From positions 630-49,095 of the forward strand of contig NZ_BMNH01000008.1 of assembly GCF_014646355.1 (NCBI RefSeq): 48,466 nt of DNA, written 5' to 3'. Source of the DNA: Nonomuraea cavernae (lineage in GTDB: Bacteria; Actinomycetota; Actinomycetes; Streptosporangiales; Streptosporangiaceae). How positions within the stretch are numbered: the first letter of the stretch is position 1; the number at the start of each line of letters is the position of its first letter. Below, one piece after another: positions 32,631-42,101 of the stretch. The notes under the pieces are model-generated. The model did not search any database. It was not told the origin of the DNA and saw only the letters and a list, made by a program, of their open reading frames with translations. A program made the translations under genes and the position numbers.

Positions 32631-33547
32631 CGGTCAGGCTCCGGATCGGACAGCCAGCCGATCAGCTCCGTGTCGAACATCCCGGCCACCTCCTCATGCG
32701 GATAGTGTCCTGCCCCTTCCATCAGCCTCCACTGGTAGGGGGCGGCGACGTAGCGGCTCGAACCCTGCGCGGTGCGCGGCAGCACGCGGCGGTCGAGCGC
32801 GCCGTGCAGTTGCAGGGTCGGCGCCTCGATCTCGGTGCGCATGGCTCGGGCGTAGCGCCGGCCGTCGGGCCGGAGCTGCGAGCGGCCGAACCAGCGGTGG
32901 TACTCGAGCGCGCAGTGGGCCACGGCCGGGATGCGGAACGCCTCGCGATAGGTGCGGGCCGTCTCCTGGTCGGGCCAGCCGGGGACGGACCACCGGTCGA
33001 GCAGCCGGCCGACCAGTGACGCGCCGTCGCGCGTGAGCCGGTGCTCGGGCAGCAGCGGCAGTTGGTAGCCCAGCGCGTGCGCGCTCGCCCTTAACTGGCC
33101 GAACGGGTCGGTGAACAGCGCGTTGCGCAGCCGCAGAGGGTGCGCCGCCGAGACTGTCACCAGGCGGTAGACGCTCTTCGGTTCGAGCACCGCCATCGTC
33201 CAGGCCAGCAGGCCGCCCCAGTCGTGGCCGACCACGATCGCCCCGGTCTCGCCGAGCGCCCGGATCAGGCCGGTCGCGTCGCCCGCCAGCGTGGGCAGGT
33301 CGTAGCCGCGTGGCGGCTTGTCGCTGCCGCCATAGCCGCGCAGGTCGACCGCCACCGCCCGGTAGCCGGCCGCCGGGAGTGACGCGAGCTGGTGGCGCCA
33401 GGTCCACCAGAACTGCGGGAACCCGTGCAGCAACAGCACCAGCGGGCCCTCGCCGGCCTCGACCACGTGGAAGCGGGTGCCGCCCGCGTGCACCTGCCGG
33501 TGCTGCCAGGGGCCCTCGATCTGGACGACCGACTCGTCAGGCGCCAT
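32627..33547 (-). CDS. ephE: Alpha/beta-hydrolase of the epoxide hydrolase family (EphE-like)
   Basis: A 306-aa hydrolase. The oxyanion motif HGFPQFWWTWRHQ and the nucleophile elbow VVGHDWGGLLAW (Asp nucleophile instead of Ser) are typical of epoxide hydrolases. A lid region with a Tyr (LEYHRWFGRSQ) follows, and the catalytic His lies in EGAGHYPHEE near the C-terminus. It matches Rv3670 (ephE) in gene order. Start and stop both overlap neighbours: 11 bases with holin-X upstream and 4 with DUF309 downstream. The true substrate may be a lipid epoxide, which is inference from the family. Confidence 0.88.
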   Translation of the reverse strand: MAPDESVVQIEGPWQHRQVHAGGTRFHVVEAGEGPLVLLLHGFPQFWWTWRHQLASLPAAGYRAVAVDLRGYGGSDKPPRGYDLPTLAGDATGLIRALGETGAIVVGHDWGGLLAWTMAVLEPKSVYRLVTVSAAHPLRLRNALFTDPFGQLRASAHALGYQLPLLPEHRLTRDGASLVGRLLDRWSVPGWPDQETARTYREAFRIPAVAHCALEYHRWFGRSQLRPDGRRYARAMRTEIEAPTLQLHGALDRRVLPRTAQGSSRYVAAPYQWRLMEGAGHYPHEEVAGMFDTELIGWLSDPEPDR

Positions 33548-33977
33548 CTCGGCTCACCGGCTCGCGATGCAGACCGACCTGTCCGGCCGTCGGCTCCTCC
33601 GGCGTGGCGATCTCCTTGAGGTCCCTGATCGACTGGGTGGTGCGCCTCATGCCCGACAGCCCCTTGAGCCGGCGGATCCCGACGAACACGAGCAGGCCCG
33701 CGACCAGCAGGTAGAAGACCGTCACGATGAGGAAGGACGCCCAGGTGGGCAGCCACTGCTCCAGCACGTAGGCGATGGTGAACGAGGCCAGGATCAGGCA
33801 CAGGTGCGCCATGAAGGCGGCCGCGGCGAACAACCCACCGGCCGTGCCGACCCGCTTGGCGTCGAACCTGAACTCGGCCTTGGCCAGCTCGATCTCGGAG
33901 CGGACCAGGGTCGAGATGTGGCTGCTCGCCTGGGCGACCAGTGAGCCCAGGGATTCTTCCTCGGGAGTCTGCGGCAT
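33537..33977 (-). CDS. Actinobacterial holin-X family membrane protein
   Basis: A 146-aa protein and first gene of a three-gene operon. An N-terminal amphipathic segment (SLGSLVAQASSHISTLVRSE) with LAKAEF is the hallmark of this phage-holin superfamily III group, followed by two membrane helices at about residues 50-73 and 82-104 and a basic tail. Although called holin by similarity, it is a housekeeping membrane protein in this position (Rv3669). Role unknown. Confidence 0.88.
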   Translation of the reverse strand: MPQTPEEESLGSLVAQASSHISTLVRSEIELAKAEFRFDAKRVGTAGGLFAAAAFMAHLCLILASFTIAYVLEQWLPTWASFLIVTVFYLLVAGLLVFVGIRRLKGLSGMRRTTQSIRDLKEIATPEEPTAGQVGLHREPVSRDGA

Positions 33978-34229
33978 GAACGTCTCCTATCGAGGCCTGG
34001 TGGCCGTGTCAAACATCATCCAGTTCATCGCGCCCCTTGCGTACCCGTACGGAAGTCGGCGACGCCCCTACCTCGGACGGTCTCGCCGGGCCTGGTCGTA
34101 CGGCTTGTCAGGCGCCCCCGGATACGCCGGGGAACAGGCGTGGATCCCCGGCATCCCTTCCACACCTACCCGATCGACGAAGATACCGCCGTGAGGGGAG
34201 GAGTGCGCTTTTGCCCTGCCCCTACGCGA

Positions 34230-34269
34230 ACAGACCGCTTGTCCCGAAATTTCGGGACAAGCGGTCTGT
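34230..34269. terminator. Perfect 40-bp palindrome after acs
   Basis: A 20-bp arm (ACAGACCGCTTGTCCCGAAA) is followed directly by its exact complement with no loop. It begins 13 bases after the acs stop on the minus strand. It would work as a terminator for acs, though without a T-run; it could also be a symmetrical protein-binding site. The rest of the 305-base gap (33978-34282) shows nothing else except the expected promoter of the holin-X operon. Confidence 0.75.
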
Positions 34270-34282
34270 CGGTGCCCGGAGG

Positions 34283-36256
<1,974 letters not shown>

Positions 36257-36550
36257 GTCGTGCTCCTCCTATGGCCAGATTACGTAGGTCATGTCCCACT
36301 CCACCAGCTCACGACCTCCCCACACAAGAGGTCTAGACAGGTCTGTACCGTCGGATGATCTGGTTGGCGCGCTTATCGGATCACGTGACAAACGCTATTC
36401 AACTGTTGTCCGTTCGAAATGGAACTAACCTGGAACGCGCCAATTCCCGTGCTTCTCGAAGAGGCGGGCGACGGTTTATGGGCCCCCGGCGACCCCGGCC
36501 GCCGGACGCGGTGGAGGGCGGAGCCGTACCCGCAGGTAAGGTCGGGATCC

Positions 36551-37330
36551 GTGAGTGACCCATTGGCAGTGATCGCGCGGCTCCCCGGCGTCTCGGAGGC
36601 GGTGGAGGAGGCCAGGCAGGCCGTCGACAGGCTCTACCGCCACCGCGTACTACGCCGCGCCAGCCCTGCGGTCTCCACCGAGTCGTCCCTGCGGGGCGCC
36701 CGCGCGTCGGCCGCGCTCGAGGGCGCCGACGTTCCGCTCGACGCCCTGCGCCGTGACGAGGTGCACGATCCGGTCGTGCAGGGCGCGCTGCGCGCCTCGG
36801 CCGAGATGGGCCGTCTCGGCTCCACCTGGCGAAAGGCCCCCCGGCAGGTGCTCGCCCGGCTGCACACGGTCGCCGCCGCCGGCCTGACCGACGAGCCCGC
36901 GCTGGGCCGTCCCCGCGTCCACGACGACGCCCCCGACCCGCTCGGGCTGGGCGCCGCGCCAAGCGCCGCCGAGACGGCGGCGCGGATGGACAGCCTGCTG
37001 GAGCTGCTCGAGAAGCCGACGAAGGCGCCCGCGATCGTGCTGGCCGCCGTCGTCCATGCCGAGCTCGCCGTGCTGCGTCCCTTCGGTACGGCCGACGGCG
37101 TGGTCGCGCGCACGGCCGAGCGGCTCACGCTGGTCGAACACGGCCTCGATCCCAAGTCGCTGGTCGCCGTCGAGGTGGGGCATCTGGAGCTGCCGTACGC
37201 CGATGGCCTGCGCGCCTACCTCACGGGGAGCTCTGAGGGCGTGGCCGGGTGGATCCGGCAGTGCGCGTCGGCGGTGACCCTCGGCGTGCGCGAGACGACG
37301 GCGATCTGCGAGGCGCTGCAGCGGGGCTGA
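36551..37330 (+). CDS. Degenerate Fic-domain protein
   Basis: A 259-aa protein. The GTG start follows AAGGTCGGGATCC; longer reading upstream to 36419 runs through promoter-like sequence. The fold resembles Fic/Doc AMP transferases: an N-terminal Fic-N-type region with SSLRGARASAALEGAD (Ser/Glu inhibitory-helix-like segment) and a core helix VVHAELAVLRPFGTADGVVARTAERL. At the Fic motif H-P-F-x-x-G-N-G-R, the His is Arg, and the G-N-G-R loop is A-D-G-V-V-A-R, so AMP transfer is unlikely. A structural or nucleotide-binding role is more plausible. A terminator hairpin follows 21 bases after the stop. Confidence 0.75.
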   Translation: MSDPLAVIARLPGVSEAVEEARQAVDRLYRHRVLRRASPAVSTESSLRGARASAALEGADVPLDALRRDEVHDPVVQGALRASAEMGRLGSTWRKAPRQVLARLHTVAAAGLTDEPALGRPRVHDDAPDPLGLGAAPSAAETAARMDSLLELLEKPTKAPAIVLAAVVHAELAVLRPFGTADGVVARTAERLTLVEHGLDPKSLVAVEVGHLELPYADGLRAYLTGSSEGVAGWIRQCASAVTLGVRETTAICEALQRG

Positions 37331-37351
37331 GGGGGCGCGGGGGACATAGCG

Positions 37352-37379
37352 GACGGCGTCTCGCTGATGAGACGCCGTC
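37352..37379 (+). terminator. Terminator of the Fic-like gene
   Basis: A perfect 11-bp stem (GACGGCGTCTC with its complement) around GCTGAT, 21 bases after the stop codon. Confidence 0.8.
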
Positions 37380-37394
37380 TCGCCGGTACACCAC

Positions 37395-37486
37395 ACCGGG
37401 TTACCAAGCGTGCACCTGAATTCGTCGGAGCGGGTCAAGCCCGTCTCGACGCGCCTCCCGCGGCTGGTCGCGCGTGGGTACCCGGT
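37395..37486 (+). ncRNA. Candidate structured RNA (multi-branched) in the leader of the tad locus
   Basis: A 92-base region closed by a long-range helix: ACCGGGTTACC at 37395-37405 pairs with GGGTACCCGGT at 37476-37486 (10 pairs, one bulged T). Inside lie a 29-base hairpin (37423-37451, CGTCG...CGACG arms with an inner CGGG/CCCG stem) and a second stem (ACGCGC 37449-37454 with GCGCGT 37470-37475) that competes with the first for three bases. This looks like a junction RNA. It matches no riboswitch consensus I know. Confidence 0.4.
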
Positions 37487-37879
37487 TGATGCACCCGGAC
37501 AACTCGTCCGTAGCCCCTTTCTACGACGGATGCACCCTGATGGGAACCCCCGGGAACAAGACCTTTGCCAATACGGGGACCTGAGGGCTCGGGCGCGGCG
37601 CATACCGGCGCCTGGCGGCGTGGTTACCAACCTGTGATGATTACGCAGGGTGAGCGTCTTTATGTGATCGTTATGGGATGACGAAAAAAACTTGGCGAAA
37701 ATACGAGATTGCTCCTCGACGAAACTCGAGTTGATCGGGCAGCATACGGTGGTATCACCTGAAACTGGAGCGACTGCGCATCGGATTGGTTTCCAGATCT
37801 CTTGCCATGCTCTGGTCAAGTGATGAAAGCTTTCTTCTGAAACGGGACCGGCTCTACCCCCCCGGAGCCGGACCGATCA
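37487..37879. other. Non-coding leader of the tad locus
   Basis: No gene is seen. The first 150 bases are GC-rich with a further short hairpin (CGTCCGTAG with CTACGACGG around 37508-37532). Bases 37640-37850 are AT-rich compared with everything around them and probably hold one or more promoters. A last hairpin (CCGGCTC/GAGCCGG, about 37847-37871) sits just before the terminator. Confidence 0.5.
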
Positions 37880-37914
37880 GGCGACCCCCGCTCTCCCCCC
37901 CGGCGGGGGTCGCC
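37880..37914 (+). terminator. Intrinsic terminator inside the tad leader
   Basis: A perfect 12-bp stem (GGCGACCCCCGC with its complement) around an 11-base C-rich loop, followed by CTATTTCTC. It lies about 240 bases upstream of the first tad gene and would end a short transcript starting in the AT-rich region. Confidence 0.75.
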
Positions 37915-38123
37915 CTATTTCTCCCATCAGCCTCGGCCTGGTCCGGGGCGATGCCCGTCCAGGGGCCGGGTGCTTGGTCCCCTTCGGACGGTCGGCCACG
38001 TCCTCGTCCGCGATCCGGGATTCTCCTTCGGGTGAGCCTCGTCCACAGGCCAGGTCCGGCTCCGTCGTTCTGTCCACAGAACTCCGTTCGGCTCCTCGGC
38101 GCCATCCGGCCCGGAGCATGGTT

Positions 38124-38147
38124 GGCCTCCCCGACGACAGGGAGGCC
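38124..38147 (+). promoter_or_regulatory. Hairpin sequestering the ribosome-binding site of the first tad gene
   Basis: GGCCTCCC (38124-38131) pairs exactly with GGGAGGCC (38140-38147) around an eight-base loop. The right arm contains the Shine-Dalgarno sequence GGGAGG of the ATG at 38152, so the folded form would block translation of the gene below. Confidence 0.65.
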
Positions 38148-38151
38148 CCCG

Positions 38152-39192
38152 ATGAACCGTCCACTGGTCATCACCGAGGATCGCGAGCTGCTCGACGACC
38201 TCGTCCGCACAGCCGCCGCAGCCGGAGCCCAGCTCGACGTGGCACACGTTCCGGCCCACGCCCGCCCCTACTGGAATCTCGCGCCGCTGGTGGTGATCGG
38301 CAGCGATCTGGCCGACGCGGTGGCCGCCACGGCGCCGCCTGCCCGCGAGCGGGTGCTGCTGGCGACCCGCGATTCGGAGGACCACGACACCTGGCGGCGC
38401 TGCGTCGCGGTCGGCGCCCAGGCCGTCGTGAGTCTCCCCGACGGTGAGCGCCGCCTGATGGAGGAGTTCGCCGACGCCATGGAGCCCGAGCCTCGGTCCG
38501 GCGCCGTGCTGTGCGTGATCGGCGGCCGGGGAGGTGTGGGAGCCAGCGTGCTTTCGTCCTGCCTCGCCCTCCGCGCCTCCCACGACCACCTGCGCACCCT
38601 GCTGATCGACGCCGATCCGCTGGGCGGCGGCATCGACGCCCTGCTCGGCCATGAGGAGGCCGCCGGTGCCCGGTGGGCCGACCTCGTCGCCCGTGAGGGG
38701 CGGGTCAGCTCGACGGCGCTCCGCGAGGCCCTGCCTGCCTTCGGTGATCTCGCGGTGCTCTCCTTCCACCGGGGCGATGTGCGCCCCATTCCCGCCCAGG
38801 CCATGCGCTCGGTCCTCGAAGCCGGCCACCGCGGGTTCGACCTCGTCGTGGTCGACCTGCCCCGCTACCTCGACTCCGCCGCGACCGAGGCGCTCGGCCG
38901 GGCGACCGGCACCGTCCTCGTGGCCACCGCCGACGTACGAGGCGTTCTGGCCGCCGCCCAGGTGCTGGCCGAAACCGCTCGCCACACCTCCGACATCCGC
39001 GCGGTCATCCGGCCGGGCGTGCTCGACGAAGCCGTCGTGGCGTCCTCACTGGGCGTCCCCGTGGTCGGCCAGCTGCCCGACCAGCCGCGCCTCACCGCCA
39101 CGCTCAACCGGGGCGAGCTGCCGAAGCTGGGCCCGCGCACCGCGCTCGGCACCCTGTGCACCTCCCTCCTGCGCGATCTGCTGCCGTCGTGA
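38152..39192 (+). CDS. ssd: Ssd/CpaE-like MinD-family protein of the tad locus
   Basis: A 346-aa protein. An N-terminal receiver-like domain (about 1-110) precedes a MinD/ParA-like ATPase fold. The P-loop region reads VIGGRGGVGASVLSSCL at about residue 122: the Lys-Thr of K-G-G-x-G-K-T is Ala-Ser, so nucleotide hydrolysis is doubtful, as in Rv3660c (Ssd). Other landmarks are LLIDADPLGGGIDALLG and VVVDLPRYLDSAATEAL. CpaE-like proteins place Tad pili at the cell pole. The start is set by GGGAGG eight bases before the ATG. The stop overlaps the tadA start (GTGA). Confidence 0.88.
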   Translation: MNRPLVITEDRELLDDLVRTAAAAGAQLDVAHVPAHARPYWNLAPLVVIGSDLADAVAATAPPARERVLLATRDSEDHDTWRRCVAVGAQAVVSLPDGERRLMEEFADAMEPEPRSGAVLCVIGGRGGVGASVLSSCLALRASHDHLRTLLIDADPLGGGIDALLGHEEAAGARWADLVAREGRVSSTALREALPAFGDLAVLSFHRGDVRPIPAQAMRSVLEAGHRGFDLVVVDLPRYLDSAATEALGRATGTVLVATADVRGVLAAAQVLAETARHTSDIRAVIRPGVLDEAVVASSLGVPVVGQLPDQPRLTATLNRGELPKLGPRTALGTLCTSLLRDLLPS

Positions 39193-40409
39193 CCTCGGTC
39201 AACGCCGGACCTCCGGCCCACCCGCCTGCCGCCTCGCACGGTCGCCCGGAGCAGGTGAGCGTCTCGCCGGAGCTGGTCGAAGCCGTACGCGTGCGGCTCG
39301 CCCGGGCCGGCGTCGAGCCCAGCGCCGCGCAGGTGGCCGTCGCGCTGCGGGCGGAGAAGTCCGTCTACGGTGACGCCGAGATCCTCGCGGTCGCCAGGGC
39401 CCTGTGCGCCGACCTGATCGGGGCGGGCCCGCTTGAGCCACTGCTGGCCGCGCCTGACGTCACCGATGTCCTGGTCAACGGCCCGAGAGACGTGTGGGTC
39501 GACGACGGTCAGGGGCTCCGGCGCACCCCGGTGACCTTCACCGACGAGGCCGCCGTACGCAGGTTGGCTCAGCGGCTGGCCGCGGCGGCGGGCAGGCGGC
39601 TGGACGACGCCTCGCCCTACGTGGACGCCAGGCTGGCCGGAGGCGTGCGCCTGCACGCCGTCCTGCCGCCGATCGCGTCGGGCGGCACCTGCGTCTCGCT
39701 CCGGCTGCCGCCGAGGCGCACGTTCACCCTGCCGGACCTGGTGGCGGCCGGCACCGTCACGCCCGAGGCGGCCCGGATCCTGACCTCGATGGTGTCGGCC
39801 CGGCTGGCCTTCCTCGTCACCGGCGGCACGGGCACGGGCAAGACGACACTGCTCTCGGCGTTGCTGTCGCTCGCCGGGCCCGGCGAACGGCTCCTCCTCG
39901 TCGAGGACTCCGCCGAGCTCCGGCCTCTTCACCCCCACGTGGTCCGCCTGGAGTCGAGACCGGCCAACCTGGAGGGCGCGGGCGGGGTGGGCCTGCGCGA
40001 TCTGGTCCGTCAGGCTCTGCGGATGCGGCCCGACCGGGTGGTGGTCGGCGAGGTCCGAGGGGCCGAGGTGGTCGAGTTGCTGAGCGCCCTCAACACGGGC
40101 CATGAGGGAGGCTGTGGCACCCTGCACGCCAACGCGGCGGCCGACGTGCCGCCCCGGCTGGAGGCGCTCGGCTGTGCGGCAGGGCTGAGCCGCGAAGCCG
40201 TGCACAGTCAACTCGCCGCCGCCCTCGACGTGGTGGTCCACCTGACCCGCGGCCGTTCGGACGGTCGTCGCCGCGTCGCCGAGATATGCCTCCTGTCGCG
40301 GACCGGCGCGGGCTTCGTGGAAGCCGTCCCTGCCCTGGCCGTCGATGCCCATGGCCGCACTCACCTCGGCCCCGGCCACAGCCTCCTCACCAGCCGGATC
40401 TCGCCGTGA
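39189..40409 (+). CDS. tadA: TadA/CpaF-type pilus secretion ATPase
   Basis: A 406-aa hexameric ATPase that powers pilus assembly. The N-terminal domain (about 1-150) carries GPLEPLLAAPDVTDVLVNGP. The Walker A is GGTGTGKTTLLSALLS with Lys218; the Asp box LLVEDSAELRP, Walker B RPDRVVVGEVRGAE and His box GCGTLHANAA follow in order. All catalytic parts are intact. GTG start overlapping the previous stop. The matching gene in M. tuberculosis is Rv3659c. The next pilus gene lies 453 bases away, separated by a transposon remnant, which is unusual for this operon. Confidence 0.95.
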   Translation: MTSVNAGPPAHPPAASHGRPEQVSVSPELVEAVRVRLARAGVEPSAAQVAVALRAEKSVYGDAEILAVARALCADLIGAGPLEPLLAAPDVTDVLVNGPRDVWVDDGQGLRRTPVTFTDEAAVRRLAQRLAAAAGRRLDDASPYVDARLAGGVRLHAVLPPIASGGTCVSLRLPPRRTFTLPDLVAAGTVTPEAARILTSMVSARLAFLVTGGTGTGKTTLLSALLSLAGPGERLLLVEDSAELRPLHPHVVRLESRPANLEGAGGVGLRDLVRQALRMRPDRVVVGEVRGAEVVELLSALNTGHEGGCGTLHANAAADVPPRLEALGCAAGLSREAVHSQLAAALDVVVHLTRGRSDGRRRVAEICLLSRTGAGFVEAVPALAVDAHGRTHLGPGHSLLTSRISP

Positions 40410-40521
40410 GTCCGCCCGTCCGCCGGGCCGGCGCCGATCTCGATCGTGCGAGGTGCCGCCCTGAGGGCGCCGTCGTGGTGCGCGATGGCGACCCAGGTCC
40501 ACAGCGTGATCGCGCGGTGGG

Positions 40522-40690
40522 CTCTTGACATCCTCCCGGCTCTGAAGAACCGGGATTCCGACCGTCGCCGGTCGGGCTTCCTGCTTCACCGCCGGTCGCC
40601 CGCCCGAGAGAGGACTCTCGTTGAGGTCTTACACCGGCTCCACAGGCGTTTCACCTCTCCGCAAGCCCTGCGGCGAGGATGTTGCCGATC
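40522..40690 (-). mobile_element. tnpB 3' remnant with omega-RNA/right-end hairpins inside the tad operon
   Basis: On the minus strand, bases about 40690-40570 translate to a broken TnpB C-terminus: NILAAGLAER, a stop, then NACGAGVRPQRESSL, the tail typical of IS1341-type TnpB. It runs straight into the characteristic right end: GTGAAGCAGGAAGCCCGAC, a GC hairpin, GGAATCCCGG, a TTCTTCAG turn, CCGGGAGGATGTCAA ending at about 40524. No other part of the element is recognisable. It sits between tadA and tadB. Confidence 0.8.
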
Positions 40691-40862
40691 GTTCATCCGG
40701 CGGCTTGGTTCTCGCCACCGTCGAACACACCACCGAACCGTCCGGTGTCGCGCGGCGTTTCGACGGCGATCCGCCTGGCGGCCAATCGCCTGCCCCTGCC
40801 CTGCTCCGCAGGAGTCCGATCCCTCTCCCGCCTGAAGGTGGGGCTCTCGTCGGAGGTTCCCA

Positions 40863-41573
40863 ATGACGGCGGCACTTCTGGCCGCGATGTCCACAGCCGC
40901 GGCCGTATGGCTGTGGACAGGCCCCGATCTCGCGATGGCTCGCCTGCGGGTGCTGACCTCGGCCGAGCGCGCATGGCCCTGGCCGTCGTTGCGCCGATAC
41001 GTCGTGCGTCCCAACCCCACGCGACGAGCCGACGCGTGGCGCCGCGCCACGATCGAGCTGTGCCAGTCCCTGGCCGCCGAGCTCACGGCGGGCCGCACTC
41101 CTGGAGAGGCGCTGACCCGAGCGGTCGCCGCGGTCGACTTCCCCGATCCCGAGACCCTGCGTCCGCTGGTGGCGGCGGCCAAAGACGGCGGTGACGTGTC
41201 CGCGGCCCTGAGAGCCGTCGCGCCCGCCCAGGGCGGCGAGGGGCTGTGCCGACTGGCCGCGTCCTGGGACATCGGGGTGACCGCGGGCGCGGGTCTGTCC
41301 GCCCTCGTCGAACGGATCGGCCGCACGTTACGAGCCGCTCAGGCCCACCGCCAGGACGTCGCAGCGCAACTGGCCGGCCCTCGCGCCACCGCCCGGATGC
41401 TGGCCGCTCTTCCGGCTCTCGGGCTCCTCATGGCCGGAGCGCTGGGCATGCGCCCGCTCCACTTCCTGTGTGGCAGCCTGCCCGGCTTCGCCTGCCTGGT
41501 AGCGGGTCTCGCCCTCGACGCGTGCGGCCTGTGGTGGACACACCGCATGGCCCTACACGCCCAAGCCTCCTGA
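40863..41573 (+). CDS. tadB: TadB-like type II secretion F-domain membrane protein
   Basis: A 236-aa inner-membrane platform protein (Rv3658c-type). One N-terminal helix (about residues 3-22) is followed by a cytoplasmic GspF domain (IELCQSLAAELTAGRTPGEAL; GLCRLAASWDIGVTAGAGLS) and two C-terminal helices (about 182-200 and 205-225). ATG start after GGAGGTTCCCA. The protein is shorter than proteobacterial TadB because the N-terminal half is reduced, as in other actinobacteria. Confidence 0.88.
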   Translation: MTAALLAAMSTAAAVWLWTGPDLAMARLRVLTSAERAWPWPSLRRYVVRPNPTRRADAWRRATIELCQSLAAELTAGRTPGEALTRAVAAVDFPDPETLRPLVAAAKDGGDVSAALRAVAPAQGGEGLCRLAASWDIGVTAGAGLSALVERIGRTLRAAQAHRQDVAAQLAGPRATARMLAALPALGLLMAGALGMRPLHFLCGSLPGFACLVAGLALDACGLWWTHRMALHAQAS

Positions 41574-41910
41574 ACTGTGCCCGTAGGGGTTTTCGTGCTC
41601 GCACGGTCACTCAACGGCTATTAGTCATGACTCTTAGTTGCATGTCCGGGCTCTACTTGGTCATCCCACTCCAAGGCACTCTTGCCTGGGGGCGCTAAGC
41701 GGTCGCTGTGAGCGCCTATCGGGCGGCCCCACCGTGCGTCAGCCGGAACCATCGGCAGTGTGTTGCTGCCGGTCAGCGGCGTGGGCCTGGCGAGCGCTGC
41801 CGCTTTCGTCACGCACCACGAATGACCGGTCCGTACCACCTAGACCGCACCGTGTCCGCATCCCGCACGGTTGCCGTCCCCGGCTGCGCGGCTAGCCGGG
41901 GCGGCTCCCC
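41574..41910. other. Non-coding stretch between tadB and the repeat block
   Basis: Nothing gene-like is seen. The first 130 bases are AT-richer than the flanks (around 41620-41650) and could hold a promoter for tadC and the genes after it. Confidence 0.4.
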
Positions 41911-42026
41911 AAGCGGCATGCACCTCCTCAAGCGGCAAGGGCTCCCCGGCAGGCACCGCCCCAAGCGGCAAGTGGCTTATAAAACGGCATGCGACTCGCC
42001 GAACGGCAAGGAGCGCCATACGGCAG
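41911..42026 (+). repeat. Direct repeats of about 19-bp period upstream of tadC
   Basis: Six copies of a short core (A-A-G-C-G-G-C-A or A-A-C-G-G-C-A, often followed by A/T-G) start near 41911, 41930, 41963, 41982, 42001 and 42019. Spacing is 19, 33, 19, 19 and 18 bases; the spacers differ in sequence. The block ends about 75 bases before the tadC ATG. Confidence 0.65.
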
Positions 42027-42101
42027 GAGCGTTCCGTGGCGGATGCGGCTCCCAGCCGGTCGTGGTCCGCGGCCGGGAAAGACAGAGGACGGAACCTGAC
42101 A

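Noticed and set aside
37331..38151. A known riboswitch (cyclic di-AMP, cyclic di-GMP, cobalamin) in the tad leader
   Set aside because: I compared remembered consensus cores and found no matching conserved loops; the element is reported only as an unnamed candidate.
41911..42026. The repeat block as a CRISPR array (likewise 2070-2153)
   Set aside because: Cores are only about 8 bases and irregular in one step; the other set is an in-frame coding repeat with no spacers. No cas genes are present.
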